This document shows positions 24,425-36,726 of a stretch of 64,000 bases of DNA, piece by piece (position 1 is the first letter of the stretch; each line of letters starts with the position of its first letter). Both the position numbers and the translations under genes were made by a program. This stretch comes from Rotaria sp. Silwood1. Taxonomy: Eukaryota > Rotifera > Eurotatoria > Philodinida > Philodinidae. The notes below the pieces were generated by a model that was not told where the DNA came from, did no database searches, and saw only the letters and a program-made list of their open reading frames with translations. The stretch is from NCBI GenBank assembly GCA_905250075.1, contig CAJNOP010000011.1:1114769-1178768 (forward strand). The letters run 5' to 3'.

Positions 24425-27032
24425 ATGTTTCTTCGATCATCATTATCATCATCATCATCATCATTGAGAATTATTACATCATTTTCTTATTATTTTCATT
24501 CATCTACATTTATTCGAACATGCTCTGTCTTTAGTAATTCTAATAGCAATTCACAAATTTTGTCTTCTTCATCATGTCTATCACAATCACAACGAACATT
24601 TATGTTTTGGCGGGCTAATGTCGAGCGAGAATTATATGGAACACCAAATAAAGCATTAGCAACAAAAAAACGTCGACGTCTTCAAAAAAGTCTTACACAA
24701 ATTATTCGTGATGGCCAATTAATGCGTTTATTAAAAGAATCCCTTTTGCCTGAATGGAATAAATGGTGGAAAGAAGTACAACCATGGGATAGAAGGTATT
24801 CAAATAAAGAATATTGCATACGTATCGGCCCCATTTTTTATTTTCTCTTTGCTACATTTAAACGTGAATAGTCATTGATGATAAATTTTTTGAAGAATAG
24901 TATTCAAGCTATTATTCAACAGAAACTGCAATAAATTTGCTTTAATCTTTAAGAAAGTGTTGCATTAGTAAAAAAATGGAATTAAGTTCTTTTTTTTTCT
25001 ATCTTGAATATCAACATTTTTAAATATGATAGATATTGAAATGGAAATTTGTATTGAAAATATCAGAGTATCACAAATGAATTAATCTAATCGTTATTCG
25101 TCTTATGTTAAGATGAGAATATAATGAAGATTGCAAAATAACAGCATATCGTTCACTCATTACAAGTTACTTTTGTCGTTCCGTTGTCAAAGCATGCTAA
25201 ACATGTGAGAGAACATTGGAGCATTCATTTTTCTCGTGTAAAATAATTGAATAGAATTTTTCAGTTCTTAGTGTCATTCAGCAAGTCATAGAGTCAATGT
25301 GACTCTCTTCGTGTCTATTTTTCATGCAGTTAATTTCTGGTGACACATATTGATTAACCACCTAGTCTCTAACTTTTGTTCCTCTAGTTAAAGCATAAGA
25401 TTATGGTGCTGTTGTCTCCTATATTTATGCGGAAATAAGTTTTCTATCATGGATATAGCGTATAACAAGAATAGAACAACAAATTTGACTCACAGCGAGT
25501 GAATAACTGCTATTTTTCCTAACTTTGACATTAAAAAATTGAATAAAACTCTTTATTAATGGGTATTTTCTTAGAATTGATGCAAATTGAATGCAATTTA
25601 TCTTGAATTATAGCTTAGATGCTAGTCTTCAAAAATGTATTGGCAACTCCTATTAACTTTCAAATACAGCAAAGATAATAAAAAAAATAAAACGGGGCCA
25701 ATACTTATGAAAAACTTTTTATATACATACATGGTGTCAACAATTTCGAACTTAGAGTAAATTTTGTTGATGTTCTTCTGTTATGATTGAACAGAGCTCA
25801 CCGAGTTCCCTTCGAAAACGTTATTTTTCACATAACACAACCATAGATATATATTTTGAAAAATGTTGTTCGATTGTGCACAAGATCGATGCTTTCGATA
25901 TGAAGACAAAATGTAATAAATACAAATTTGTATTCACAGATTTTTATCATTAGCTCTTCAGTCCCAAATGAAACCAGTATCATGTTTAGAATCAACACAA
26001 AAATTTGCATTCAATAGCATGCTTAATAATTTAAACTAAATGCCAAATTTCCCTCATTTTAACTACAAGTACATCGTTTGCATATATGAAAAATAACCTT
26101 TTTAGAAGTAAATTAACGAGTTTTATCCAATCATGGCATAAGAACACAAAAAAAAACGAAGATTTTTTTTTTTCAAATTGCGAGATTGCTGACACCTTAT
26201 ATATTTCTAATAACAAACAATTGATTTTTATTTTTAGACATGAATTTTTTCATAATGATTATGTTATAATTCATGATTTTGCTAGTAATGAAGAAATTAA
26301 AAAATGGACTGTACGAACAGATCTTGATGAAGGTGTTGGTGAATCAACAGCTGAACTTGTACCAAGTGGACATGGATCAGTTCTATTTCGTGGTAATATA
26401 TCATCGAAAATGGTTAATCAAAATACATTATATAATCAGAGTGGTTTTGCTATTATGTTTTCTGAACGTTTAAGAGGAACATTTCTTATGCCAGCTCATC
26501 AAAAAGGTTGGACTAATTTTACTCATATTCTTTTACGTATTCGAGGTGATGGACGATTTTATGAAATACGATTTCATACACCTGATCACGATCATCATCA
26601 TTGGGTTAGTTAAAAAATTTTAAAAAATAGACAAAAAAAAACCCTTTTTAAAAATATTTGATATTTATTTATGTAGTCTGATATGTATTCAATGATCTTA
26701 TATACACGTGGTGGTCCTTATTGGTCAACAGCTAAAATTCCATTTGCACAATTTTTTCGTAATAATATGGGACGTATTAGTGATAAACAATATGCTTTTC
26801 AACCGCTTACATGTACACAAATGTCAATATCTGTTATTGATGCTGCTGATGGACCATTTGAACTAGAAATAGCTGAAATTAGTCTCCTACGTGATTTACG
26901 TTATACATATGATAAATTTGCTTATGAACAATATACACTTCCACCTTATACAACTGTTTAGTAAGTTTAAATTGAAATCATTAAAAATAAGAAAACTAAT
27001 CATTTTTTTTCTCTTGTATTTTTAGTAATTGA
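24425..27032 (+). CDS. NDUFAF1: NDUFAF1 / CIA30, mitochondrial complex I assembly factor
   Basis: Exons 24425-24795, 26238-26604, 26677-26960 and 27026-27032; 342 aa (the human protein is 327). The first exon gives a Ser/Arg-rich, acid-poor mitochondrial presequence (MFLRSSLSS) and the basic helical segment before the domain. Exons 2-3 are the CIA30 domain: IIHDFASNEEIKKWTV, LLRIRGDGRFYEI, then MYSMILYTRGGPYW, IPFAQFFRNN and DGPFELEIAEI, closely following the human protein. It acts in the mitochondrial complex that assembles the complex I membrane arm. The first intron is 1442 bp, far longer than its neighbours. A TAG at 26959 would end the protein three residues earlier. It overlaps a consensus GTAAGT donor, so I prefer splicing to the TGA at 27032. 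Confidence 0.9.
24796..26237 (+). other. long first intron of NDUFAF1
   Basis: A GT-AG intron with matching phase (2) on both sides. The contents are AT-rich. I see no nested gene or clear element; open frames inside lack coding character. Confidence 0.55.
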
Positions 27033-27117
27033 TTATTAGCATGAATATCATTTTGTTTCTATATGTTTTATTAAAAGAAAAAAAAAATCAGAAACATTTG
27101 TACGTCTATTTAAAAAA

Positions 27118-28122
27118 TCATTTGTAATATTTGCCATTCGTTGCATAGACATATTTAGTTGATGTTTTTTTTATTGGTTCTTCAAAAACAATACGACGAT
27201 TAGTTGTAACTGCTGGAATAGGTGATGATGTTTCATACACTGGTTCGGAATGAAGTTTTTTTCTAATTATGACATATTTTGTTGGTGATTCTTTCTTTGG
27301 TATTACTTCTTTTGGTACGGTTCGTCGTCGTACAACTTGCATATATTGTGGTTGTTGTTTTTGTTCATGATCAGTATCAGTCTCAACTGGTATTTCATTA
27401 ACAGGTTTTCGCATCATAATTTTTTGTGGTGAATGTTTTTTGTGTCTATCTTTTTCATAAATAGTCTCATAATCATTGATCTTAGGCTTGATAATTACTT
27501 TTCGTAAAACTTTTGTTGGTTCATCATCAAGATAAACATATTCACTTTTCTTTTTGACTAAATCATAATTTTTTGGTGGACGTGCTATTAAATGACCATC
27601 TGGAGTTTCATAATAAACTGTTCGAGGTTCATGACGACGAATTCTGAGTCGTCGATTTTCAACTGTTGGTGGAGTTGGTGTTCGTGTATTTCGAATTATT
27701 TTGATAATATTGTCATCTTCATCAAGTATGATTTGCTCACCATCATGTGTATTACGTATTTTTATTCGATGCTATGTACAAAAACAAAACAAACATTATA
27801 TGACTGTTATCCTTTTTTTTTTCTTTGGCAGAGTGTTGGTAAAAAACTAATTAAAAAAAAAAGATGAAACAAAAATACACACATCGTTGGATTCAGTTTC
27901 ATTTTGTCGCCGATCTTCAGACTCAAGGTTATTCATTTCGACATATTTTGTTCGTTGTTCTTCATTGAGTTTTGTTCGACCTATTCTCCTGCTAGTTGTA
28001 AGTAGTTGTAAATCATTATCATCATCATTATCATCATCGTAATAATAATAACGTGGTGTTATCTTTGGTTTTCGACTCGGTATAACAACATATTCAACAT
28101 CTCGACTCGAACGATCCGTCAT
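27118..28122 (-). CDS. unknown basic, charged protein with Tyr/Arg-rich motifs
   Basis: Two exons on the minus strand: 28122-27883 and 27771-27118, separated by a 111-bp GT-AG intron; 297 aa. The sequence is highly charged and low in hydrophobic residues. Short motifs repeat: KYVIIRKK, EYVVIPSRK, KYVYATNG, EYVYLDDE and TPTPPTVENRRLRIRR. An acidic DDDNDDDND tract lies near residue 30. There is no signal peptide and no membrane segment. The [K/E]YV[V/I/Y] repeats suggest a repetitive disordered, perhaps cytoskeletal or matrix-binding, protein. I do not recognise the family. It is convergent with NDUFAF1, 85 bp away. Confidence 0.75.
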
Positions 28123-28515
28123 ATCAAATCAATTCGAATAAATTACTAACAAAAAGTATTAATTTTATGTATGATTACAATTGAATGCTATAATACACAG
28201 AAAGAAGAGTAGAATGAGTTTCTATGTAACACAATCCGTATTTACTTATTAGTAGCCAATGAAAAATTACAGAAAAAAAATGAAAGAGTGATGACTTTTC
28301 TTTTTCCTATCGATTGTCGGACGTGTTCTATTATTAAAAAATAAGTCAAAAAGGTTTCATCAAACAGTGATTGTTTATTACTTTATTTAAATTTAAATTT
28401 TAATAATATATAAGAAACGAACACTGCATTATTCAATCGGCCAGCGCTTTCCAGAAAAATAACGTACACAGAAAAAGTTATGCAAGCACATAAATAAATT
28501 TCCGTATATGAAATT
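28123..28515. other. intergenic
   Basis: Between the start of the basic protein (minus) and the end of the mucin-like gene (minus). AT-rich; no distinct feature beyond a likely promoter for the former. Confidence 0.35.
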
Positions 28516-28910
28516 TTATTTAGTTGGTAAACAAATTGTTCTTGGATAATTATATCGTCCATCTTCTTGACATATTATTTGTTTAAACAATGGAACATAA
28601 GTATCACGACATAACGGTTCTAATTCACATGTTGGTAATGCATAATATTTAAGAATAAGACCTGTATCGCGAGCAATTGATTGTTTAAATATACATGGTC
28701 GTTGTTCTAAAAGTAGTTGAAAACCGACAGAATTTTCATCTTGTTGTGGATAGCCATCACAGGTAACTGAAATATTTAAGAAAAAATATAAAAAACACTA
28801 CACAATAAAGCGCTCTTTTCTAGCATAAAAAAAACGACACATTTAATCGAAACTATTCATTTCGTGTGTCTTCAGTATTTTTTTTTTCTTTACTATTTCT
28901 TATTGAATCG

Positions 28911-29317
28911 ATGTCAACTGAAAACAGTCGTTGGTAAGATTCTTAATGAATAAAATAGATTAGATTTTTTAATTCTTTTTTTTGTTTCCTTATTTTTATT
29001 TTAATAGTGATTTTGATTAAAATAAATGTATTGATTGGACAAAAACTAGATGTAATGGTTATAAACCAGGACCCAATGAATCGAATGATCCACAATATAC
29101 AGCTACACGAACTTTTATTGGTATAGAAAAAAGTTCAAAGAAGAATGGCAAAATAAATAAATCGGAATCAAAGAAAAAATCAGTCGTAAAAACAAACAAG
29201 GCTTCTGCATCATCAACACGTAATGCTGTTCTAAATAAATCCAAATCAATGAAACGTAATATTAGTTCTAATACATCAATGACAAAAACTAATAATGCAC
29301 AATCATCTAGTTCTTAA
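28911..29317 (+). CDS. small Lys/Ser-rich gene nested in an intron on the opposite strand, with one in-frame stop
   Basis: It lies wholly inside the last intron (28767-29405) of the minus-strand mucin gene. Exon 1 (28911-28933) reads MSTENSR. A GTAAG donor and a TTTTAATAG acceptor give exon 2 from 29008. A TAA falls five codons into exon 2, after which the same frame stays open for ~98 codons to 29317 with the window's usual codon choice: KCIDWTKTRCNGYKPG, DPQYTATRTF, then a Lys/Ser/Asn-rich tail. It could be a pseudogene with a single nonsense change, a stop-readthrough product, or have an unseen different first exon. No family recognised. Confidence 0.4.
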
Positions 29318-32300
29318 TGAACTATAATTATCTATGCAACTGATTCAATCTAATCGAATAGATGATTATTGAAACAACAATTAGATTTTTAGAACTATAA
29401 CATACCAGGACAGTTAGTCCACATTCGATTACGATCAAAACTAGAAATAGTAAAAATTATTTTTCAGAAGGATATAAATAAAAAAAATAGACCTACTTAG
29501 CTGTTGTCGAACACCAACGAGCTGATTGCGGTCCACTGATACAATCTGAATAGGTATTACCATTGTAAATAAATGGAAAGTAGCATGAATCATAATCTAT
29601 AGTTTTGCATTCAATCAAAAGAATATGTTAGAAGCACAAAACAACATAAAGAGTTATACCTAAACAATATCCCCATAATCCATGTTGATCAAGATTAGAT
29701 GTAACTGAACAAAATAATGAAAACGATTTTGTCGTACCCATCGTTTCTGTACGATAAATACATGTTGAAAATGATGTGCCTTGATAAACAAATGGAAAGA
29801 CACAGTCACTTCCATTTCCTGTACCACCAATAGTTTTAACACGAGGTGCTAAATGATATGTAGAAAATGTATTTGTTAAAGAAATCAATTTTTTTATCAT
29901 ATGCATTGTTTATTTTATTTACCTCGACAATATTTCCACTGCTGATCTCGATCAAAATCTACTGTTAATGAACACCAACTATCATTGAGAATATCACTTA
30001 TACATCTTTCATACCATTGACCAAGATAACGAAATGGAAAAACACAATCACTAGAAGCTATTAAGAAAAACAATAGTCAGAAAAATATTTTATAAAAACT
30101 TTATTGTTCTATTCACGTATAGCATTAGTTGTATTAGAATTTATTTGTGTTGTAGATGGAATACTTGAAATCATATTTCGTGTTGCTGATGTTTCATTAG
30201 ATATTGCTAAACCAGATGTTGTCAATAATAAAGAAAGAAAAGTCGTGTCATAGTTTGTTATTGTTGTTGTCGATATCGTTTGATTTGTCATCGAAGATGG
30301 AATGGAAGTGTGCGATGGTGGTGTATTTGTACTTATTAAAGTCAAAAACATTGTATTAACAGTTGATGACAATGGACTTTCGGTACTTGCTGTATCGTTT
30401 ATGTTAGGTGACGATGTTGAAGATAAATGACTAATACTGTTTAATGAAGGCAAAGGGTTAGATATAGTTTGAGTTTCAAATGAACTTGATATGATCGGTG
30501 TAGAACTAGTTGGACTCATATGAGTATTGGATATTGAAAGAGTATTCATCGTATTTTGTCCATTGTCGATTGAAATCGAAGAAAATGAACTAACAGGATT
30601 TGTGAACGTTTCACTCGGAACTGAAGTGATATCATTAGAAAGAGTGTTTGCTAATGTTGATGGCGTAACTGAGCTTGATTTTATTGAAGATATTATCGTT
30701 GACATAGTTTTAAGTGGCATTGAATTAGTGCCGGTAAAAGTTGTCTCTAATGACTCAGACACTTGTTGAGACGACGATATAGAATTCATCGTATCGATAT
30801 TTGTTTCAAATGTAGAATCTCTATTATTAACAGCAGGATTTGTATTCGAAATCGACGATATTGGTGTAGATATGCTAGATGAGAAAGCAGTAGAATAGTC
30901 AGACAACGACTGACTAAAACTAGTGGGTTCTGTAACAGATGTCGACATTGAATTTATTGTCAGAAAAGATGATGTAGTAACTTCAGAATGGCTGATAAGC
31001 GTAGTTAATAAAAGTAGCAAATTTGAAGTATGTGGTTTTGTTGAATATTGATTTGGAACAGTAAGCTCTTCTGATGGGAAAAGTGCCGTACTTGATACGG
31101 TCCGAAAGTTAGTTTCTCCCGAGCCCATTGTACTTTCGCCCATAGTATAATCGTTAATGTTTGAAAAAACTGTCGATTCTGACAACGGTGAAGACATTAG
31201 TATAGTAAGAAGTGACAACGTAGGCAATGGAGTAGAAGCTGTTACTTGAACCGTTATACTGGAACTTTCAATCGTATCAACACCATTGTTAATGTTGGCA
31301 GTTCCAACAGACTTAGTTTCTGCTAATGTTGAGAGTAGTGATTCAGTAGACATTGGTGCTTGTGTCGTTTCGTCCATTGAAGATGACGGCAAACTTTCAT
31401 TCTGAAGAGTCAATGATGATTGTGTTACTGACAGATTGTTGGTAGTCTGTTCCAGTGTTATAGTAGAGGATATCATAGGCTGTGACGCAGAAGAGCTATC
31501 TACTTCATTACTTTTTACAGTTGTTAGTAATACCGATTCACTTTGGTTAGGAACACTAGCCGAAATCTGTTCTGAAGAAAAAGTATTGATAGAATTCTCT
31601 ATGGTAATAAAAGATGATGTGGTAAACATTGAACCAGATGGCATATTTGTTTGTGTTTCATTGAATGAAGATGGCATAGTTTCATTTGGAGATATTAATG
31701 ATGTTATGATCGGTTCGAGAGTATTATCAGTCTGTTCTACTGTACCTGAAGCTACTTCTGTGGTCTCTGAAATAGGAAGAATGTTCGTTGTTGTAACATT
31801 TATCGATAATGGCAAACTTTCATTCAAAGGAAAAGATGGCATTGGTGTTGTTGCAAGTGTAGCCCACGTTTCCTGTTCTGTAACAACTGATACTAGCGTA
31901 GGTACTGACTGATTAGAAGAACTGGTTTGAATATCAATAGGCAATGCAGAAACATTTTGATTCGGTTCCATTGAAGAAGATACTAATGATACTGTTTCAA
32001 CGGTATGTAGTGTTGTAAAATGCTTTTCTTCCGTAGGGAACGACATGGACGAAGTATTCACGTCACTATCGTTTGAAGTTAACGACATGGGTTCGCTTGA
32101 ACCTCCTAAAGGAACTTGAGAAGATTGAACAGTATCGATTATTGTCTCGATTGTGAATGAAGGTACTTCACTCGATAACGAGACAGAACCAAAAAATATT
32201 TCCGAGTTACTCATGGGAGGCGATGTAGTTGTGTTTGTAAGCGACGACGATGTTGCGGTAAGATCAAGAATATGAGTAACATTTTCACCTATACCAGTAG

Positions 32301-32449
32301 GTAAGTTAGTTGCCAACAATTCAGAAGATGAACCGAGTTGTGTACTATTGGAAAGTCCCACTAAAGTTTCACCTGAAACATTTGTCGATGGTGTTACTAA
32401 AGGAAAAGACTCTGCTGTATCAGGAATCGTTGTAGATGATGAACTAGAC

Positions 32450-33305
32450 CATAAAGAACCGGCAGAAGCTGCTCCTTCCGTACTAGCTGAAACTTCTAGT
32501 GAAGTTTCATTTGAAATATTACTCGGTGGCATAACAGACTCAAGCATAATAGGTGTTGAATGCATCGTAGCCGTTGCTATTCCTGTCGGTAATGAATCAA
32601 ACGATACTCCTTCTTCTGAACCATTCAAAAAAGCTGATGAACTCTGATCTGAAAGATTTCCTAATAGTGTGATGGGCAGAAAAGTGTCAAGTGTTTGCTC
32701 GATTGTGACAGTCGATAGCCTAGTCGGTAATGAATCGAGAGGTAAGGTTTCTTGAGTAGTATCCAAAGCTTCTGGTGAATTTTGATTTGAAAGATTTGTG
32801 AATGGTGTGATTGATGGAATAGTATCAACCGTTGGCTGCATTGTAGCAAATGGTAATTCAGTCGCTATTGAATCGAATGGAAAAGCTTCTTGCGTGTTGT
32901 TCAAAAGTTGTGGTAAACTTTCACTTGAAATATTTGTCAATAAGGTGATGGGTATCTGAGTACCAGGTGTTGGCCAGATTGTTTCAGGTGATATTTCAGG
33001 CGGTAATGAATCGAGAGGTAAGGTTTCTTGTGTAACATTCAAAGTTTCCGGCGAACTTTCATTTGAAAGATTTGTGGATGGTAGAATTGGTGGAAGAGTA
33101 TCAAGTGTAGGCTGCAATGTGGCAGATGGTAGTTCAGTCGGCACCGAATCGAGTGGAAAAGCTTCTTGCATGTTGTTAAAAAGTTGTGGTAAACTTTCAT
33201 TAGAAATATTGGTCAATAGTGTGATAAGCGAAAGAGTACCGGATATTGGCTGACTTGTCTCAAGTGGTATTGTAGTTACCAATGAATCAAGCGGCAAAGT
33301 TCCTT
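32450..33305 (-). repeat. mucin tandem repeats with alternating two-unit period
   Basis: Six units of ~46 residues occur within the mucin frame. The first three odd-numbered units begin TLPLDSL and contain a TNIS or GNLS glycosylation site. Even-numbered units 2 and 4 begin FPxDS and contain TNLSN. Starts of the TLPLDSL units are ~275-280 bp apart, so the true period is a ~92-residue pair. Units 5 and 6 are more diverged. Confidence 0.65.
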
Positions 33306-34046
33306 GTGTACTATTCAAAGGTTGTGACAAAGTTTGATCCACATTGGTTTCAGATAAAAGATTTTCAATAGGTTGTGTAGTCATAAAATCGAAGAAAGAT
33401 GGTACACTCTGATTAAGATCTTTTGGTATATTGTTCGTCGGAAAAGTTGTATTGAATGTTTGCTGAATAAAAGAGAGTGTTGGTTCTGCGGCAAATACAT
33501 CTTGCTCCGCGCTCAATTGAGAAAGATTCGGTTCAGACACTACAGCGACGTTGAGTTCATCCGATGGTACTGGTATAGACACAAGTGTGTCATCAGTTCT
33601 TCCAGTTGCGTTTTGAAGTTCTGTTCCAATTATTGAGTCGGTGGAGAGTTTCGTTTGTGTATCATTCGATGTAAATTCTAAATTTTCTTTCGCAAATATC
33701 AATGCAGACAAAATTGTTCGAAGTGTATGGTCAGTTTGTTGAATAGTCTCTGGTGCTGGCTCAGTATCGAGCGAAGCAACCAATATATGCGTATCTGTTA
33801 CATTTGAGAAGGACGATAAGTTTGAATTCGAAAGATTTGTCGTCAATAAAGATAATTCTGTCACTTCCGACATGATAGGAGAGACAGACTCTGAAATATT
33901 AATGGATAATGTTAGATTTGGATTCGAAAGTTCTGAGGCAGCCGGTGTTAATGATATGTTAGAAGCCATTCCCTGACTCATCACAGGAAATGAAGCTGTG
34001 CGTATAGTAGTGAATGATGTTTGCGTTAGGGTATCATTGGCAGAAG

Positions 34047-34346
34047 TAGGGGTGCAACAAATCCTATTTTTCTACATAAAGATTGTAAATTTTCGGTATG
34101 AAGACCGACCAAATCCAACCAAATCTTTGTATCGATTATAACCAGTTTTATTTGCTCTACTCGATAATGGTGTAAAATGACCAAATCTTAGAAGTTTCTT
34201 GGTTAGATTTGGTCATTTTACACCATCATCGAGTAGAGCAAATAAAACTGGTTATAATTGACACAAAGATTTGGTTGGATTTGATCGGTCTTCATACAGA
34301 AAATTTACAATCTTTATGCAGAAAAATAGAATATGTTGCACCCTTA
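34047..34346. mobile_element. hAT-type MITE inserted in the mucin gene
   Basis: A 300-bp near-perfect palindrome with arms of over 130 bp. Its ends are TAGGGGTGCAAC and, inverted, TAAGGGTGCAAC. It is flanked by an exact 8-bp duplication, GGCAGAAG, at 34039-34046 and 34347-34354. An 8-bp target duplication with TAGGG-type ends points to the hAT superfamily. Taking out the element and one duplication joins the mucin frame exactly, which confirms the boundaries. There is no coding capacity. Confidence 0.85.
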
Positions 34347-34989
34347 GGCAGAAGGCAACAAACTTTGATATGTGGAGTTTGATATCATGATATTGACTAT
34401 TGATGACAGAGTAACTAAAGTTACATTTGATGAATTACTTCTGTTAAGTATTTCATTATCAGTAGAGTTCATGAATGGTAACATAGCAGTATCAAAGTTT
34501 TCAACCCTTAGTATTTTTTGAAGAGTTGCTGATCTCGGCAGTATTCGTGATGGACATAGAAAAATTTCTCACAGGCTGCACAGTAACACTTGCATTTGTA
34601 ATTGAAAGCGTATTAGTTATATTAGTATTAACAATAGCAGATGAATTTAATGAAGCTGTATTATTTATTAATGAAGATTTGTTCAGTTGATTTAGCTGAT
34701 TACTGTTAGTTAAATTAATTAATGTTGAAATTAATATATTTGATGTAGTATTATTCTGAAATGAGCTTTTACTACCGTTACCATTTGCAATTGATATTGT
34801 AGTCGTTGTTTCTATGGTTGCTGTTGAATTTTCTAAAAGATCAAAGCTAATAGAATCGAATGAATGGATAGTATCGTTTGAAACTAATGACAAATTATAG
34901 ACAAGATCATTTGAATGCATGGATGATTCCGTATTATTATTAATAACCGTTTGAATTGACACCACTACAGTTGCTTCAGATACATTTAT

Positions 34990-35082
34990 GGCTATTTCTT
35001 AATTGCGGACAAAATTTCAGCCCTCACCCACACTGTCGGCATGCTAATTACTTTGATTTTCGTCCGCAATCAAGAAGACACG
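34990..35082. mobile_element. 93-bp MITE inserted in the mucin gene
   Basis: The ends share the inverted stretch TTCTT(A/G)ATTGCGGAC(A/G)AAA. An exact 8-bp duplication, ACATTTAT, lies at 34982-34989 and 35083-35090. The mucin frame is continuous if the element and one duplication are ignored, confirming the edges. An 8-bp duplication suggests an hAT transposase, though the first few bases of the two ends match poorly. Confidence 0.75.
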
Positions 35083-35346
35083 ACATTTATCATTTCTTGA
35101 AAAGATTCATTCACCTTTACAGAACTAGCGTTAGACGTACTATATAAAGTCGTTTCTAGGCTAATTATCTTTGTCAAATCTTTAGACGATATTGTTGTAT
35201 TGATTGTGTTTAAAACATTATCTACTACATATGTACTGTAAATAGATGCTCCATTAAGATTCTCGATAGTTGAATTAGTAGATATATTTGCAGTTTCAGT
35301 AGAACTGGAAGAATTTGATAAAGAAATAACAGTTGTTGTTGTAAAC

Positions 35347-36726
35347 CCTCCTCATAATTGAAGACCCCCCCCCCCCCCAATAATAGAAGACTCCCATATT
35401 AGAAGACACTCCTTGGTCAAAAATTTGAAAAACGTATTAGAAGACTGGTTTTTTTAATCTACCAAAGATATTTTCAAAAACTTTTTTCTGAATTTTTTTG
35501 TTTTTGACTCTAACTATGCCCGCAAAAGGTTTTCAGCCTCGTCCGAGGATTGAGAAATACTCTCTATCCGGTTGAGAGAAACTGGGAGAAGCGTGATATT
35601 ACACGCTTCTTTTTGAACACTGTCGTTCTCTACATGTCAATATATTTTTTTGTTACTCTAAAACGAGGTTATACTAGTCTCAATAAAAAAGAGTTGAGCA
35701 ATAAGTTCAAACATTAAACTTCATGTGCTCATTGGGGGCTTTTCGACTGTTTACCGATTTTTTCGTTGCAATAATTCGTGCTTGGGCAAAGCCATCAAAA
35801 TGACTACGTTTACTAATAGGAGTCTATAAAATTCTCGTTAATAATACTATCGGAATTTGGCGTAATAACTTATAATTATCACTTTAATTTAATTAGAATT
35901 TTATGCATGATTTCCGTAAGTATGAATAGGGACCCGATTCGCTGGAAAGTACACTATATGCCACTCATATAATCTACTTTTTACACAGATTTCTGTTGAG
36001 TTTTTTAGATCTAAAGCTTGTAATTTTTTTTGGTACACATATGTACATCTCTATGCTTTCAAAGCCTTTAACAGATTTCTGGGTCCTTCGGTAAATATTA
36101 ACGTATATTCAAAAAACGAAACTTAAGACGGTCATAGAAATTTAACCGAATAAGCACTGTCTCGATGATACTAGAAAAAGCTGCTAGCGAAATATTTAAG
36201 GGAGTCAAATTTGAAAAACAATGTAGCTGTTGTTAATAATCACATGAAAATTGTTTTATTCGATTTATTTTGGAACACATTGGATCATCATTCTTCGCTT
36301 AATCCTCTAGAATTGCAAAGAGGAAATAGTTTATATATTCTGATAGAATGCTAGTACTATTCGGTCTTTGATCGTAATTCAACAAAATCTACCGCAGTCT
36401 TTAGCGGATAGGGGGAAAGGTTCTGTGTCTACCACGATTTTCGATGATGTTTTAGGGTATCTATCACGATGTTTAGGAGGATTACAGAGGCAGTGGATCC
36501 AAATTTCGTCCGTGTATATTTCAACAAATCTTTTATGTCGTGTTTTATAGAACAACTCACCCACAAGAGAAACGTCACATAAGCACATGACGATTCATGA
36601 TTATATAATCTCATAAGCACTCGTTTAAAAAAGTAATTTTTGCGAAAACAGTAATACAAAATGTAAAATAATTTTTTTTCAAAAATTTTGAAAAATTCTT
36701 CATGAAAATCGCATTAGAAGACCTCC
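35347..36726. mobile_element. 1.38-kb insertion in the first intron of the mucin gene
   Basis: Flanked by the 5-bp direct repeat TAAAC (35342-35346 and 36727-36731). Both ends carry AT(T/A)(A/G)GAAGAC motifs in the same orientation, several times at the left, rather than inverted ends. A C14 run sits near 35366. On the minus strand at about 36400-36570, a frame with RFVEIYTDEIWIHC resembles the second catalytic aspartate block (YxDEtW) of mariner/DDE_3-type transposases. No complete transposase is present. A strong hairpin, AGAAGCGTG/CACGCTTCT, lies at about 35588-35612. The class is uncertain. Confidence 0.5.

Noticed and set aside
30527-33636. Several plus-strand open frames of 80-158 codons
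   Set aside because: Shadows of the minus-strand mucin frame caused by its Ser/Thr-rich repetitive codons.
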